Shown: piece after piece, positions 1 to 7,320 of the stretch
Numbering within the stretch: position 1 is the first letter of the stretch
Layout of the letters: each line of letters opens with the position of its first letter
NCBI GenBank assembly: GCA_017462405.1
Contig: JAFTRF010000082.1
Location: 1-33,773 of the forward strand
DNA length: 33,773 nt
Direction of reading: 5' to 3'
DNA from: Clostridia bacterium
GTDB taxonomy: Bacteria > Bacillota > Clostridia > Oscillospirales > Acutalibacteraceae
The notes under the pieces: model-generated
Seen by the model: only the letters and a program-made list of their open reading frames with translations
What the model was told of the DNA's origin: nothing
Database searches by the model: none
Translations under genes and position numbers: made by a program

Positions 1-274
1 ACAGGATTTTCAATGAATAAGCGTTTTTGTTTTCCTATTTATGTGTTCGAGTGTTCAATCATATACAGCACAGACTTCTGTTTTACACTACCTTTTCTAT
101 AAAATGAATCCCATGCAGGCTTTGTGAAATACGCCTGCGGCGTGAAAAGTGCCGGAGGGCATGAGTGAGTGGACGCAACAGTGCTTTGCAATGTGAAATA
201 TGTTCCGATGATGTGGATATCCTTTCAAAACAACAAAAAGTAAAATATTTTTACAAAATGTCGCGCTAAATGCA
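1..274. other. Non-coding region upstream of the first promoter
   Basis: I see no gene with a ribosome binding site and sensible codon use here. The stretch is AT-rich. It holds a perfect 6-bp inverted repeat, GTAAAA at 240-245 and TTTTAC at 249-254, about 20 bp upstream of the -35 box of the next promoter. That position could suit an UP element or a regulator site. A weaker GCAGGC/GCCTGC stem lies at 115-138. The gene upstream of the window is not visible. Confidence 0.5.
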
Positions 275-303
275 TTGACAAGCAAATTACTTTGCGCTAT
301 AAT
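275..303 (+). promoter_or_regulatory. Consensus sigma-A promoter with an operator-like dyad in the spacer
   Basis: TTGACA at 275-280 and TATAAT at 298-303 are separated by exactly 17 bp, so both boxes match the vegetative consensus perfectly. Transcription should begin near 310. The spacer contains an inverted repeat, GCAAA (282-286), TTAC, TTTGC (291-295), centred between the two boxes. The hexamer GCGCTA also occurs twice, at 263-268 and 294-299, 31 bp apart. A promoter this strong would normally need a control, and the dyad is a candidate repressor site. The promoter is read directly from the sequence; the operator role is inference. Confidence 0.8.
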
Positions 304-323
304 ACACCATAGACAGATGACAG

Positions 324-353
324 AAAACGACAAGTTCCGGCTTGTCGTTTTTT
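324..353 (+). terminator. Rho-independent terminator/attenuator in the leader of the membrane protein-peptidase operon
   Basis: A 10-11 bp stem (324/325-334 with 341-350/351) closes a six-base loop (TTCCGG) and runs into six consecutive T residues at 348-353. It lies only about 15 nt downstream of the expected start at ~310 and ~95 nt before the first start codon. It can therefore end transcripts from the 275-303 promoter, giving an RNA of about 40-45 nt, or act as an attenuator. It does not lie behind any gene in the window, so a role as an ordinary gene-end terminator is unlikely unless readthrough comes from upstream. Confidence 0.7.
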
Positions 354-448
354 CGCCCTTTTTGCCCCCTGCTGCAAATTCCGCGGAGCAATCCGGCGGT
401 TTATATACAGAGAAGAACGATCCGTCTGTCACGAAAGGAGCATTTGTC

Positions 449-1126
449 ATGAAACTGAAAAAATGGAAGCCCGTCCTCGGTATACTGGTCATTCTCGTAT
501 GCTGGTGGACATCCTGTATGTTGACCGTGTATGCGCCGGAATGGGTTGGCACCCAGCCTATGATGGAGTTTGAGGCCCGGAACTGGCTGCGTTTTGCCGT
601 ATTTGTCGGAGGCGAAATACTGCTGGGCGTGATCAGCCTGTGCGTCTGTACGGTACTGCACAAAATGCATGACCGTGAAAAAACGACGCAGGATGAAAAC
701 CGCATGAACAAGACGCGTTTCACCTGGATCGTAACGACCATCATGGCTACGGAATGGATCGGTGCGCTGGGTGTGGTGTGTGCGGTATTCTGGAAACTGC
801 CTGCTGCGGTGATGGACGGCGTGTTGTGCGTGGCCGTGGTCCTGCTGGTGGTGCTTGTGCCGCAGAACTGGAGCCTGAAAGAGCATTGGAAGACAATCGG
901 CAAGCCGCATTGTGCTGCGGCGATGGTTTATGCGATTGTTCTGTGCCTCGGCAGCATGGCGATGATGTGGAGCGTGATCGGTTTGCTGGTTGATCTGAAC
1001 GCATGGTTCCTGCGCATGGTATGTATGCTGACCTATGTCGGAGGAGTATTCGTTGTGACGATGGCATGGATGAACATGGTGGAGGCATTGCAGCAGCCGG
1101 ATCTGGAGCCGGAAACGAAAGAATAA
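449..1126 (+). CDS. Multi-pass integral membrane protein of unknown function
   Basis: The product is 225 residues with about six hydrophobic segments: near residues 8-25, 45-65, 90-112, 118-132, 150-170 and 180-205 (approximate, by eye). The start at 449 is preceded by AAAGGAG at 434-440. The frame is open further upstream, but that part lies in the leader and lacks a ribosome binding site. The N-terminus is basic (MKLKKWK), followed directly by a membrane span, and a charged loop (HDREKTTQDENRMNKTR) joins the second and third spans. I do not recognise a family. It is the first gene of a two-gene unit with the M48-type peptidase 9 bp downstream, so it may be a partner, substrate or immunity-like companion of that peptidase (inference). 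Confidence 0.75.
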   Translation: MKLKKWKPVLGILVILVCWWTSCMLTVYAPEWVGTQPMMEFEARNWLRFAVFVGGEILLGVISLCVCTVLHKMHDREKTTQDENRMNKTRFTWIVTTIMATEWIGALGVVCAVFWKLPAAVMDGVLCVAVVLLVVLVPQNWSLKEHWKTIGKPHCAAAMVYAIVLCLGSMAMMWSVIGLLVDLNAWFLRMVCMLTYVGGVFVVTMAWMNMVEALQQPDLEPETKE

Positions 1127-1135
1127 GGAGGATTT

Positions 1136-3187
1136 ATGGATCAAGAGAAGAAAACGAAAATACAGGCAATCGTGTTTGGCGTGCTGTCCTTTGTGCTGGT
1201 ACTGGCGGCCTATGCGGCCGGTGTCTGGTGCGAGGTACACGGCAAGGTGACGCAGATGACCGGCATCGTTCTGCTGCTGGTGGGTCTGCTGGTGCCGGTG
1301 GCGTGTGCGTTGGTGGCCATCCCGTTGCGCAGGCAGTACAGAAAGAAATGGAAACAAGATGATGTGCGGGCCAACCGGGACATCCTGTGGTCCTATCGGG
1401 AAGCTGACGGCATTGCGGAGAAAATGCTGAAAAAAATCCGCCGCATCCGCTGCGCGACCGATCTGTATGCCGTGGTGCTGGCGCTGTGTGGTCTGATGTT
1501 TTCTTTTGGCCATGGATCGTCCTGCGATGCCAGCCTCGGTGTGATGCTTGCATACGGCTGGGCGGTGCTGCTGGCAGCCATGTCCCAGCTGCGTTTGCCA
1601 CACCGCGACAAGGACTACGAGCCGTCGGAGAAATGCTACCTGCCGCCGGAGCAGTATCCGGAACTGTATGCGATGGCGCGCAAGGCGGCGGCAACGCAGC
1701 AATATTGCGGCAAAATCAAGATTTTCATCGTAAACGGCTGCAATGCCGGTATTGCCAGCCCCCGGAAGACGGCGCTGATCCAGCTGGGTACGGTACTGCT
1801 GAACATTCTGTCGCAGGAGGAACTGTATCAGGTGTTCCTGCATGAATTCGGTCACTACGCCGGACAGAACCGGACCCGCAAGGAGCGGACATACATGGCA
1901 TGGCTGCTCAACGGCCGTACTCCGGTGCCCGTGGGATGGGCGATCGGATGGCTGTTTTCGTACCCGGCCGGGGTATACATTTCGGAATATCAGCTGTATG
2001 ACTATGCCGCGACCGTACAGGAAGAGCAGGAGGCCGATGAAGCAGTGCGCCGCTTTGGCCAACCGGAGGTGGCGGCTTCGGAGCTGATCAAGAACGGATG
2101 CTATACCCTGTTCGAGTGGACATCACCGTCCAAGGACTTTGAAAACGTATACAGTACAGAAAGCCCGGCCGATGTATCTTCCCGCGAACTGAAGGACTTC
2201 CGCGCTGCAATGCACACACACGAAGCGCTGTGGGTAGAACTGCTGCAAAAGGAAATTTTGTCGAGATCAGCTACGCATCCCACCACGCGGATGCGGATGG
2301 AAGCCATCGGGGCTGCCGAATGGAAGATGCTGCCGGTGAATGATTCCGAGGCATGGCAGAAGGAACGGGAGACCGCGACGCAGTGCATTGACGCACTGAT
2401 CCAGCAGGGATATGAGGAATCCTACGAAGAAGACCGGAAGGAAGCCTATCTGGAGCCGCTGAAAGCTGTGGAAGCATGGGAAGCAAAGGGCCGCCCCATC
2501 GTGGCGGAGGAATATGCTGACATCGTGGACGCATTGCGGACGCTTGGGCGGGTTTCCGAGTCCATGACCGTGTGCGACCGGGCAATGGCGGAACTGCCGG
2601 ATACGGCGGCATCGCTGGCATATTACATGAAGGGTTGCTGGCTGATGAACCACTTTGACCCGGCCGGTCAGGAACTGGTGTATCATGCCATGGAAAACAA
2701 CAACAACTTCGTGGAGGAGGGACTTGGCATCATCGGCAATTTCTGCTGCATCACCGGACGCGCAGACGATCTGGAACGCTATCGCGCCAAGGCAGTAGAA
2801 CTGCGCCAGCGGGCGGTGGACACCTACGATCAGACGGAGGAACTGAATCCCGGCGACAATCTGTCGGAGGAGCATCTGCCGGATGGTATGCTGGAGGGCA
2901 TTCTGGCACACCTGCAGGCCACGGACGGCGGTGCAGTGCGGCAGGTATATCTGGTGCGAAAAACGGCCTCGGAGGATTTCTTCGCATCGGCGGTGGTCCT
3001 GCGCTTTGATGATGATACGGATGCCGGGCAGAAGAGCGAAGTGTTCCACAAGATGTTCCGCTATCTGGATACCAGCACCGACTGGTACTTCACGCTGTTC
3101 GATTACGACGAGGTCAGCAAGGTGGATTTCAATGCCATTCCGGGCAGTTGTGTGTACGAGCGGGCGCAGGCAGAAACGGCCGGGTAA
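1136..3187 (+). CDS. Membrane-anchored M48-family zinc metallopeptidase with a long C-terminal extension
   Basis: The 683-residue product probably cleaves proteins at or in the membrane. Two hydrophobic segments (about residues 9-30 and 42-62) and another pair near 108-150 come before the catalytic part. The zinc motif HEFGH lies at residues 236-240. The downstream ExxAD motif that supplies the third ligand in M48 enzymes is at 297-301 (E297, D301). A hydrophobic stretch at about 262-280 separates the two, as in HtpX/Ste24 relatives. After residue 400 comes a charged, helical region with TPR-like character (about 430-560) and a C-terminal tail of unknown fold, which makes the protein much longer than HtpX (~290 residues). 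The start is preceded by AAGGAGG overlapping the stop of the upstream gene, so translation is coupled. The M48 assignment is firm; the substrate is unknown. Confidence 0.85.
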   Translation: MDQEKKTKIQAIVFGVLSFVLVLAAYAAGVWCEVHGKVTQMTGIVLLLVGLLVPVACALVAIPLRRQYRKKWKQDDVRANRDILWSYREADGIAEKMLKKIRRIRCATDLYAVVLALCGLMFSFGHGSSCDASLGVMLAYGWAVLLAAMSQLRLPHRDKDYEPSEKCYLPPEQYPELYAMARKAAATQQYCGKIKIFIVNGCNAGIASPRKTALIQLGTVLLNILSQEELYQVFLHEFGHYAGQNRTRKERTYMAWLLNGRTPVPVGWAIGWLFSYPAGVYISEYQLYDYAATVQEEQEADEAVRRFGQPEVAASELIKNGCYTLFEWTSPSKDFENVYSTESPADVSSRELKDFRAAMHTHEALWVELLQKEILSRSATHPTTRMRMEAIGAAEWKMLPVNDSEAWQKERETATQCIDALIQQGYEESYEEDRKEAYLEPLKAVEAWEAKGRPIVAEEYADIVDALRTLGRVSESMTVCDRAMAELPDTAASLAYYMKGCWLMNHFDPAGQELVYHAMENNNNFVEEGLGIIGNFCCITGRADDLERYRAKAVELRQRAVDTYDQTEELNPGDNLSEEHLPDGMLEGILAHLQATDGGAVRQVYLVRKTASEDFFASAVVLRFDDDTDAGQKSEVFHKMFRYLDTSTDWYFTLFDYDEVSKVDFNAIPGSCVYERAQAETAG

Positions 3188-3307
3188 AATCCGGATGGGA
3201 TAAAATTGCATGAATTATACATATAGTAAATGCAAATGTGCGGTGTGCAGCATCGCAGATTGCAGGACGATATGTGTGATCGACCCATGAAAATAATTGC
3301 AAAACAG

Positions 3308-3348
3308 TAAAAAAGATGAGCGGTACACGGTATCGCTCATCTTTTTTA
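3308..3348. terminator. Bidirectional intrinsic terminator between convergent genes
   Basis: A long stem pairs 3311-3325 with the segment ending near 3346 (core GATGAGCG/CGCTCATC, extended by GTAC/GTAT) around a tiny loop. It is flanked by an A-run on the left and a T-run on the right, so it can stop transcription from both sides. It lies between the plus-strand peptidase gene ending at 3187 and the minus-strand phosphoesterase gene ending at 3442. The rest of 3188-3441 is AT-rich and shows no gene. Confidence 0.85.
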
Positions 3349-3441
3349 TACTTAATTATATCCGTTTGGTATATTATTGGTTATATTATACGATTCGTAT
3401 CGGAAAAAGGCGCCCGACTTGCCTGGTTTTGCGTTTCCCGT

Positions 3442-4119
3442 TCAATCCAGCGGCTTTACCTGCTCAAACAAACAGCAGAAGCGGTCCTCCAGGACCCGGT
3501 CGATGTGGTAATGTCCGAAATACCATTTTCGGAAAGAGACCTTATTTTTGATGTCCTCCAAAAAGCGGGTAAGCACATCTTCGCCGTAATCCGCGGCAAT
3601 TTTTTGCTGTACGGAGGACGGCGCACAATGCGTGATGATATAATCCACCTGCCATACGGCCGAGGTCAGTGCTGCGACGGCATGGGCCATCTCGTCCGGG
3701 GAAGGTAATTCCTCTGCCCACCAGTTGATTCCGGCCGTCCGGCAGGCCTTGTCGTGCGAAGCGGCACCACCAAACGTAAACAATCGTTTTCCGTCGATTT
3801 CGTAAATCTGCCCCCGCATCAGATGATAAATGCGGTCGGATATTTTATGTGCCGTCCCGCCTCCGAACGGGACGGTTTCAAAAGTGCGGAGCAGGTCGAA
3901 GTTTTCGTGGTTGCCATCGACAAACAGGGTTGTGAAATTCTTTTTGTCCAGCCATTTCCGCCAGTAGTATTCTTCGCGGTCATTGTTCCATACACCGCCG
4001 AAATCCCCGCAGATGATGACATAATCCGTTTCGGCCAACTGCTTTTGCGCCGGAAATCGTCTGGTGTTTAATTTGGATACATCCGTCGGGATGTGTGTAT
4101 CACCGGTCACGTAGATCAT
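3442..4119 (-). CDS. Calcineurin-like metallophosphoesterase
   Basis: The 225-residue product has the full set of metal-binding motifs of the calcineurin-like phosphoesterase superfamily: GDTH (6-9), GDFGG (38-42), GNHE (69-72), THCAP with H164, and GHYH (202-205). These ligate a dinuclear metal centre that hydrolyses phosphate mono- or diesters. There is no signal peptide or membrane segment, so it is cytoplasmic. Relatives of this size are usually annotated only as metallophosphoesterases; the substrate (protein, nucleotide or RNA) cannot be read from sequence. It is a single-gene unit with its own promoter and the shared bidirectional terminator. The start codon is preceded by AAGGCGG on the minus strand and lies only ~14 nt after the expected transcription start. 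Confidence 0.88.
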   Translation of the reverse strand: MIYVTGDTHIPTDVSKLNTRRFPAQKQLAETDYVIICGDFGGVWNNDREEYYWRKWLDKKNFTTLFVDGNHENFDLLRTFETVPFGGGTAHKISDRIYHLMRGQIYEIDGKRLFTFGGAASHDKACRTAGINWWAEELPSPDEMAHAVAALTSAVWQVDYIITHCAPSSVQQKIAADYGEDVLTRFLEDIKNKVSFRKWYFGHYHIDRVLEDRFCCLFEQVKPLD

Positions 4120-4139
4120 GCTTTCACCGCCTTTGCTTC

Positions 4140-4168
4140 AGTATATCACATCGCTCCGGAAAAGTAAA
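4140..4168 (-). promoter_or_regulatory. Sigma-A promoter of the metallophosphoesterase gene
   Basis: Read on the minus strand, TTTACT (4163-4168) and TATACT (4140-4145) are separated by 17 bp. Transcription would begin near 4133 and leave a leader of only ~14 nt. The -35 box lies within 10 bp of the -35 box of the divergent spoVT promoter, so the two back-to-back promoters share upstream DNA. Confidence 0.6.
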
Positions 4169-4176
4169 TTCCGACG

Positions 4177-4205
4177 GTATAAATCTCCCGCGGTTACAGA
4201 TAATA
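4177..4205 (+). promoter_or_regulatory. Probable sigma-G (forespore) promoter of spoVT
   Basis: GTATA at 4177-4181 fits the sigma-G -35 pattern GHATR. GATAATA at 4199-4205 matches the -10 pattern CATNHTA except for its first base. The spacer is 17 bp. In Bacillus subtilis spoVT is transcribed by sigma-G in the forespore, so a sigma-G-like element is expected here. The assignment rests on pattern matching alone. Confidence 0.5.
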
Positions 4206-4240
4206 ACATCACAATTTGTAAATTAAGGAGATTTGTATAT

Positions 4241-4774
4241 ATGAAAGCAACCGGCATTGTCCGCCGCATCGACGATTTGGGGCGGATCGTCATCCCGAAG
4301 GAAATCCGCCGTACGCTGCGCATCCGGGAGGGAGATCCGCTTGAAATCTTCACCGACAACGACGGCGGGGTGATTCTGCGGAAATATTCCCCCATCGGGG
4401 AGATGCTTACCTTTGCTGCCCACTATGCGGAGGCGCTGAACCGGGCCTCCGGGATGGGTGTGCTCATCTGTGACCGGGATCATGTGGTCGCGGCGGCGGG
4501 CGTTTCCCGAAAGGAATATGTGGAACGTCGGGTCACACAGACGTTGGAGGAAATCATGGAGAGCCGTACCGCACGGATCCCCGGCAGTCAGGGGGCATTC
4601 CGGCCGGTGGAAGGCATTGACCGGGTGACGGAACTTGCGGTGCCGATCATTGCTGCGGGGGATGTTTCCGGTGCGGTGGTCATGCTGTCGGGCGAAACAG
4701 CCGGCGGGGATGCAGAGGTCAAACTGGCACAGACGGCGGCCGGATTTCTGGGCAGAGTCATGGAAAACGGATAA
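4241..4774 (+). CDS. spoVT: Stage V sporulation protein T, AbrB-type transcription factor
   Basis: The product has 177 residues, the usual length of SpoVT (178 in B. subtilis). Residues 1-52 form the AbrB/SpoVT swapped-hairpin DNA-binding domain, with the near-invariant stretch RRIDDLGRIVIPKEIRRTLR and then IREGDPLEIF. The rest is the GAF-like sensory domain typical of SpoVT. The family tunes sigma-G-dependent genes in the developing forespore, so the organism probably sporulates. The start at 4241 follows AAGGAG at 4225-4230; an upstream in-frame extension has no ribosome binding site. The gene stands alone between a sigma-G-like promoter and a strong terminator. Confidence 0.95.
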   Translation: MKATGIVRRIDDLGRIVIPKEIRRTLRIREGDPLEIFTDNDGGVILRKYSPIGEMLTFAAHYAEALNRASGMGVLICDRDHVVAAAGVSRKEYVERRVTQTLEEIMESRTARIPGSQGAFRPVEGIDRVTELAVPIIAAGDVSGAVVMLSGETAGGDAEVKLAQTAAGFLGRVMENG

Positions 4775-4791
4775 ACAATCACAAATCAGAC

Positions 4792-4838
4792 AAAAGCACC
4801 GACACTCCGGCAAAATGCCGGAAAGGCCGGTGCTTTTT
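4792..4838 (+). terminator. Intrinsic terminator after spoVT
   Basis: The arms AAAAGCACCG (4792-4801) and CGGTGCTTTTT (4828-4838) pair as an outer stem. An inner CCGGC/GCCGG hairpin sits at 4807-4821. A T-run follows. It separates spoVT from the polysaccharide operon. Confidence 0.85.
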
Positions 4839-4886
4839 GTTGTATGAAAAGTCAATTTTTGCATAAACGGCGCAAGAATGTTTTCC

Positions 4887-4915
4887 TTTACAGATCAGAG
4901 CAAATATGTTATAAT
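4887..4915 (+). promoter_or_regulatory. Sigma-A promoter of the exopolysaccharide operon
   Basis: TTTACA (4887-4892) and TATAAT (4910-4915) are 17 bp apart, giving a strong vegetative promoter with transcription starting near 4922. The ~68-nt leader holds a short AACTG-ATG-CAGTT hairpin (4951-4963) and no recognisable riboswitch. No further promoter or terminator is apparent until after 25229, so this may drive the whole 20-kb cluster. Confidence 0.75.
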
Positions 4916-4989
4916 AACAAGATAAAATGGCGGTATTGTGTCGGGATGGCAACTGATGCAGTTCTGCTACTGACCAAGAGGACAATGCA

Positions 4990-5073
4990 ATGAAAGAACT
5001 CATTTCACTATACGGGGGTACGGTACTGCTGATGAAGGAACTCATTTTGCTATATGTGGGTACGGTGCTGCTG
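4990..5073 (+). repeat. 42-bp tandem duplication at the 5' end of the polymerase gene
   Basis: Copy 1 is 4990-5031 and copy 2 is 5032-5073. They match at 36 of 42 positions and lie head to tail in frame. Each encodes a 14-residue unit beginning MKELI and ending GTVLL (12 of 14 residues identical). The copy starts coincide with ATG codons. Confidence 0.85.
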
Positions 5074-6183
5074 ATGTACTTGTCGCAGGTCTATGCACCG
5101 TCAACGGTACAGCGGAACGATGGACGCCTGTACCGGGATCCACCCGCACGGTGCCGGACAGATGTATTCATGCTGATCGTCATCGGCTGGATGGCGGGTT
5201 TTATGTTCCTGCGAACCTCATACAACGACACCCATAACTACATTCTGAATTTTCAACGGGCTAAAACCATTCCGGAATACCTGTCTTCACTGACGTGGGG
5301 AAGCTGGACCGATAACCCGCTGAGCAGCTTGTATACCAGCGTGATCCGGTCGTTTACGGACAATTATCACGTGTATTTTCTGTTTCCGGCATTGCTGAAC
5401 TGTTGTGCGGTCGTGCGGCTGTGCAAGCGGTATTCGGTGAATCCGGCATTTTCGATGGCGATTTTCTTTTCCATTGGTACCTACCTGCTGTGTACGGCGG
5501 CGCTGAAGCAATGCTGTGCCATCGGCGTACTGATGTTGGCACTGCCGTATGCCGTTGATAAAAAATACGGGCGATTTTATGCGCTGGTGGCAGTGGCGGT
5601 ATTGCTGCATACCTATGCGCTGATGTTTGCCATCGTGCCGTTTCTGAACGGGAAACCGTGGAGCAGGAAGACCTGGGTCGGACTTGCGGTGGTTTTGTTC
5701 TGCATGCTGACCTACAACTCAACGTTGGGTGTGATTATGGAACACCTCGGATCCATCGGCATTGATATCAGCGAAGGGGAACTGTTTGACGGCCACGGCA
5801 TCAACCCGCTGCGGGTAGTCGTGTACTGGACCCCGGCAGCGATTGCACTGATTTTCCGGGATCGTTTGTTCCGGGATTCCACTCCGGCAGAAGATCTGCT
5901 GGTCAATATCAGCATTGCCAGTGGGTTCATTCTGACCATCGGTCTGGCGCAGGCGGCCAATCTGTTTGCGCGTATGGCGGCTTATTTTGAGGTGGCGACG
6001 GTCATTGTGTTGCCGTGGATGGTCCGGAAGCTGTTTACCCGCAAATCGGCGCAGTTTGTCACGATTTGCGCGTCGGTGCTGTATTTCGGCTATTTCTTCT
6101 ACGAGAATGCCATCAATACGCAGTTTGAATATAACTACGGCGCAATTACGCTGTGGGAGTTTATCGGACAATTGTTCGTGTAA
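4990..6183 (+). CDS. EpsG/Wzy-type polysaccharide polymerase (multi-pass membrane protein)
   Basis: The 397-residue product is hydrophobic almost throughout, with about ten or more membrane spans. It has the EpsG-family layout: an early charged loop followed by YNDTHNYI..F at about residues 77-88, and a large loop near residues 245-270. EpsG-like proteins polymerise undecaprenyl-linked repeat units at the outer face of the membrane, and position as first gene of a polysaccharide operon agrees. The start at 4990 has AAGAGGA at 4976-4982. The next in-frame ATG at 5032 begins the second copy of a 42-bp duplication and has a poorer ribosome binding site. An O-antigen-ligase-like role is a less likely alternative. 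Confidence 0.75.
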   Translation: MKELISLYGGTVLLMKELILLYVGTVLLMYLSQVYAPSTVQRNDGRLYRDPPARCRTDVFMLIVIGWMAGFMFLRTSYNDTHNYILNFQRAKTIPEYLSSLTWGSWTDNPLSSLYTSVIRSFTDNYHVYFLFPALLNCCAVVRLCKRYSVNPAFSMAIFFSIGTYLLCTAALKQCCAIGVLMLALPYAVDKKYGRFYALVAVAVLLHTYALMFAIVPFLNGKPWSRKTWVGLAVVLFCMLTYNSTLGVIMEHLGSIGIDISEGELFDGHGINPLRVVVYWTPAAIALIFRDRLFRDSTPAEDLLVNISIASGFILTIGLAQAANLFARMAAYFEVATVIVLPWMVRKLFTRKSAQFVTICASVLYFGYFFYENAINTQFEYNYGAITLWEFIGQLFV

Positions 6184-6202
6184 AAGCAAAGAGGCAGAAA
6201 TT

Positions 6203-7315
6203 ATGAAAGTAATGGTATTATCCAGTTTTACCACTTCGCTGTTCTGGTTCCGGGTCGATATGATGAAATCTTTCCGGGCGGCCGGATATGAAGTAGTGGC
6301 CGTCGGCGACGGCACAGAAACAGAATGGGCCGAACGATTTTCGGCGCTGGGCATCCGCTACCGGCAGATCCCCGTACAGCGCAACGGCACCAATCCGCTG
6401 CAGGATCTGAAAACGCTCCGGGCGCTGTATCGGCTGATCAAGGAAGAAAAGCCAGACAAAATCTTTGCGTATCAGGCAAAAACGGTCATTTACGGCGGCA
6501 TTGCGGCACGGATGAACGGTGTCCGGGAGGTATATCCGCTGATTGCCGGTGTGGGATCAGTCTTTCTGGGAGACGGTTTCAAGCGCAAGTTCATCCGGAC
6601 CATTCTGGTGGCGGAATACAAAGCAGGCATGAAGCATGCCCCCAAGGTGTTTTTCCAGAACCGGGACGATCTGGCGGAATTCACCGCACGCGGCATTTTG
6701 CCGGAGGAAAAAGCCGTGATGCTCCACGGCAGCGGCGTCAACGTGGAGACATTCACCCCGGCGCCGCTGCCGGAGATGCCGGGCTTTCTGTGCATCTCCC
6801 GGTTGATCCGGGACAAAGGAGTGTGCGAATATCTGGAGGCGGCGCGGATCCTGCGCCGGAAGCATCCGGAGGTACGGTGTGTGCTGGTGGGACCGTTTGA
6901 CACCAACCCGTCCGCCATCCGGCCGGAGGAACTGCAGCCATACATCGACGACGGTTCTGTCGTGTATGCTGGGGAGCAAAAAGACGTGTATCCGTATCTG
7001 TGCGGCTGTACCGCATATGTATTGCAGTCGTACCATGAAGGTACCCCGAAAACGGTGCTGGAGGCCATGGCCAGCGGCCGGGCCATCATCACGACCGATG
7101 CCCCCGGATGCCGGGAGACGGTCACGGATGGCATCAACGGCTATCTGGTGCCGATCCGGGATGCAGAGGCCATTGTGAATGCGATGGAAAAAATCCTTGC
7201 CGATCCTGCAAAGACGGCGGAAATGGCGCGCACGGCCCGGCAGATTGCAGAAGATAAATACGATGTACATAAGGTCAATCGGGTCATCCGACAGACGATG
7301 AGAATTGAGGAGTAA
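6203..7315 (+). CDS. GT4-family glycosyltransferase, PglA-like
   Basis: The 370-residue product should transfer a sugar from a nucleotide donor to an undecaprenyl-linked acceptor on the cytoplasmic side. Residues 1-170 look like the N-terminal Rossmann domain. The C-terminal half carries the GT-B retaining signature HEGTPKTVLEAMASG with the E-x7-E pair at E279 and E287, followed by TTDAPGCRE, typical of PglA/CapM-like enzymes that use HexNAc-type donors. The start at 6203 has AGAGGC upstream; an upstream in-frame extension overlaps the polymerase gene and is rejected. PglA relatives normally act second, after a PglC-type initiating enzyme, which is not found in this window. Confidence 0.85.
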   Translation: MKVMVLSSFTTSLFWFRVDMMKSFRAAGYEVVAVGDGTETEWAERFSALGIRYRQIPVQRNGTNPLQDLKTLRALYRLIKEEKPDKIFAYQAKTVIYGGIAARMNGVREVYPLIAGVGSVFLGDGFKRKFIRTILVAEYKAGMKHAPKVFFQNRDDLAEFTARGILPEEKAVMLHGSGVNVETFTPAPLPEMPGFLCISRLIRDKGVCEYLEAARILRRKHPEVRCVLVGPFDTNPSAIRPEELQPYIDDGSVVYAGEQKDVYPYLCGCTAYVLQSYHEGTPKTVLEAMASGRAIITTDAPGCRETVTDGINGYLVPIRDAEAIVNAMEKILADPAKTAEMARTARQIAEDKYDVHKVNRVIRQTMRIEE

Positions 7316-7320
7316 GCAAT

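Noticed and set aside
401-2062. Long open frame (553 codons) on the minus strand opposite the membrane protein and peptidase genes
   Set aside because: It is antisense to two well-supported genes, rich in His, Arg and Gln as typical of shadow frames, has no recognisable motif and crosses a real gene boundary.
3297-3708. Plus-strand open frames over the terminator and the 3' end of the phosphoesterase gene
   Set aside because: They start inside or beside the bidirectional terminator, have no ribosome binding site and run antisense to a gene with complete catalytic motifs.
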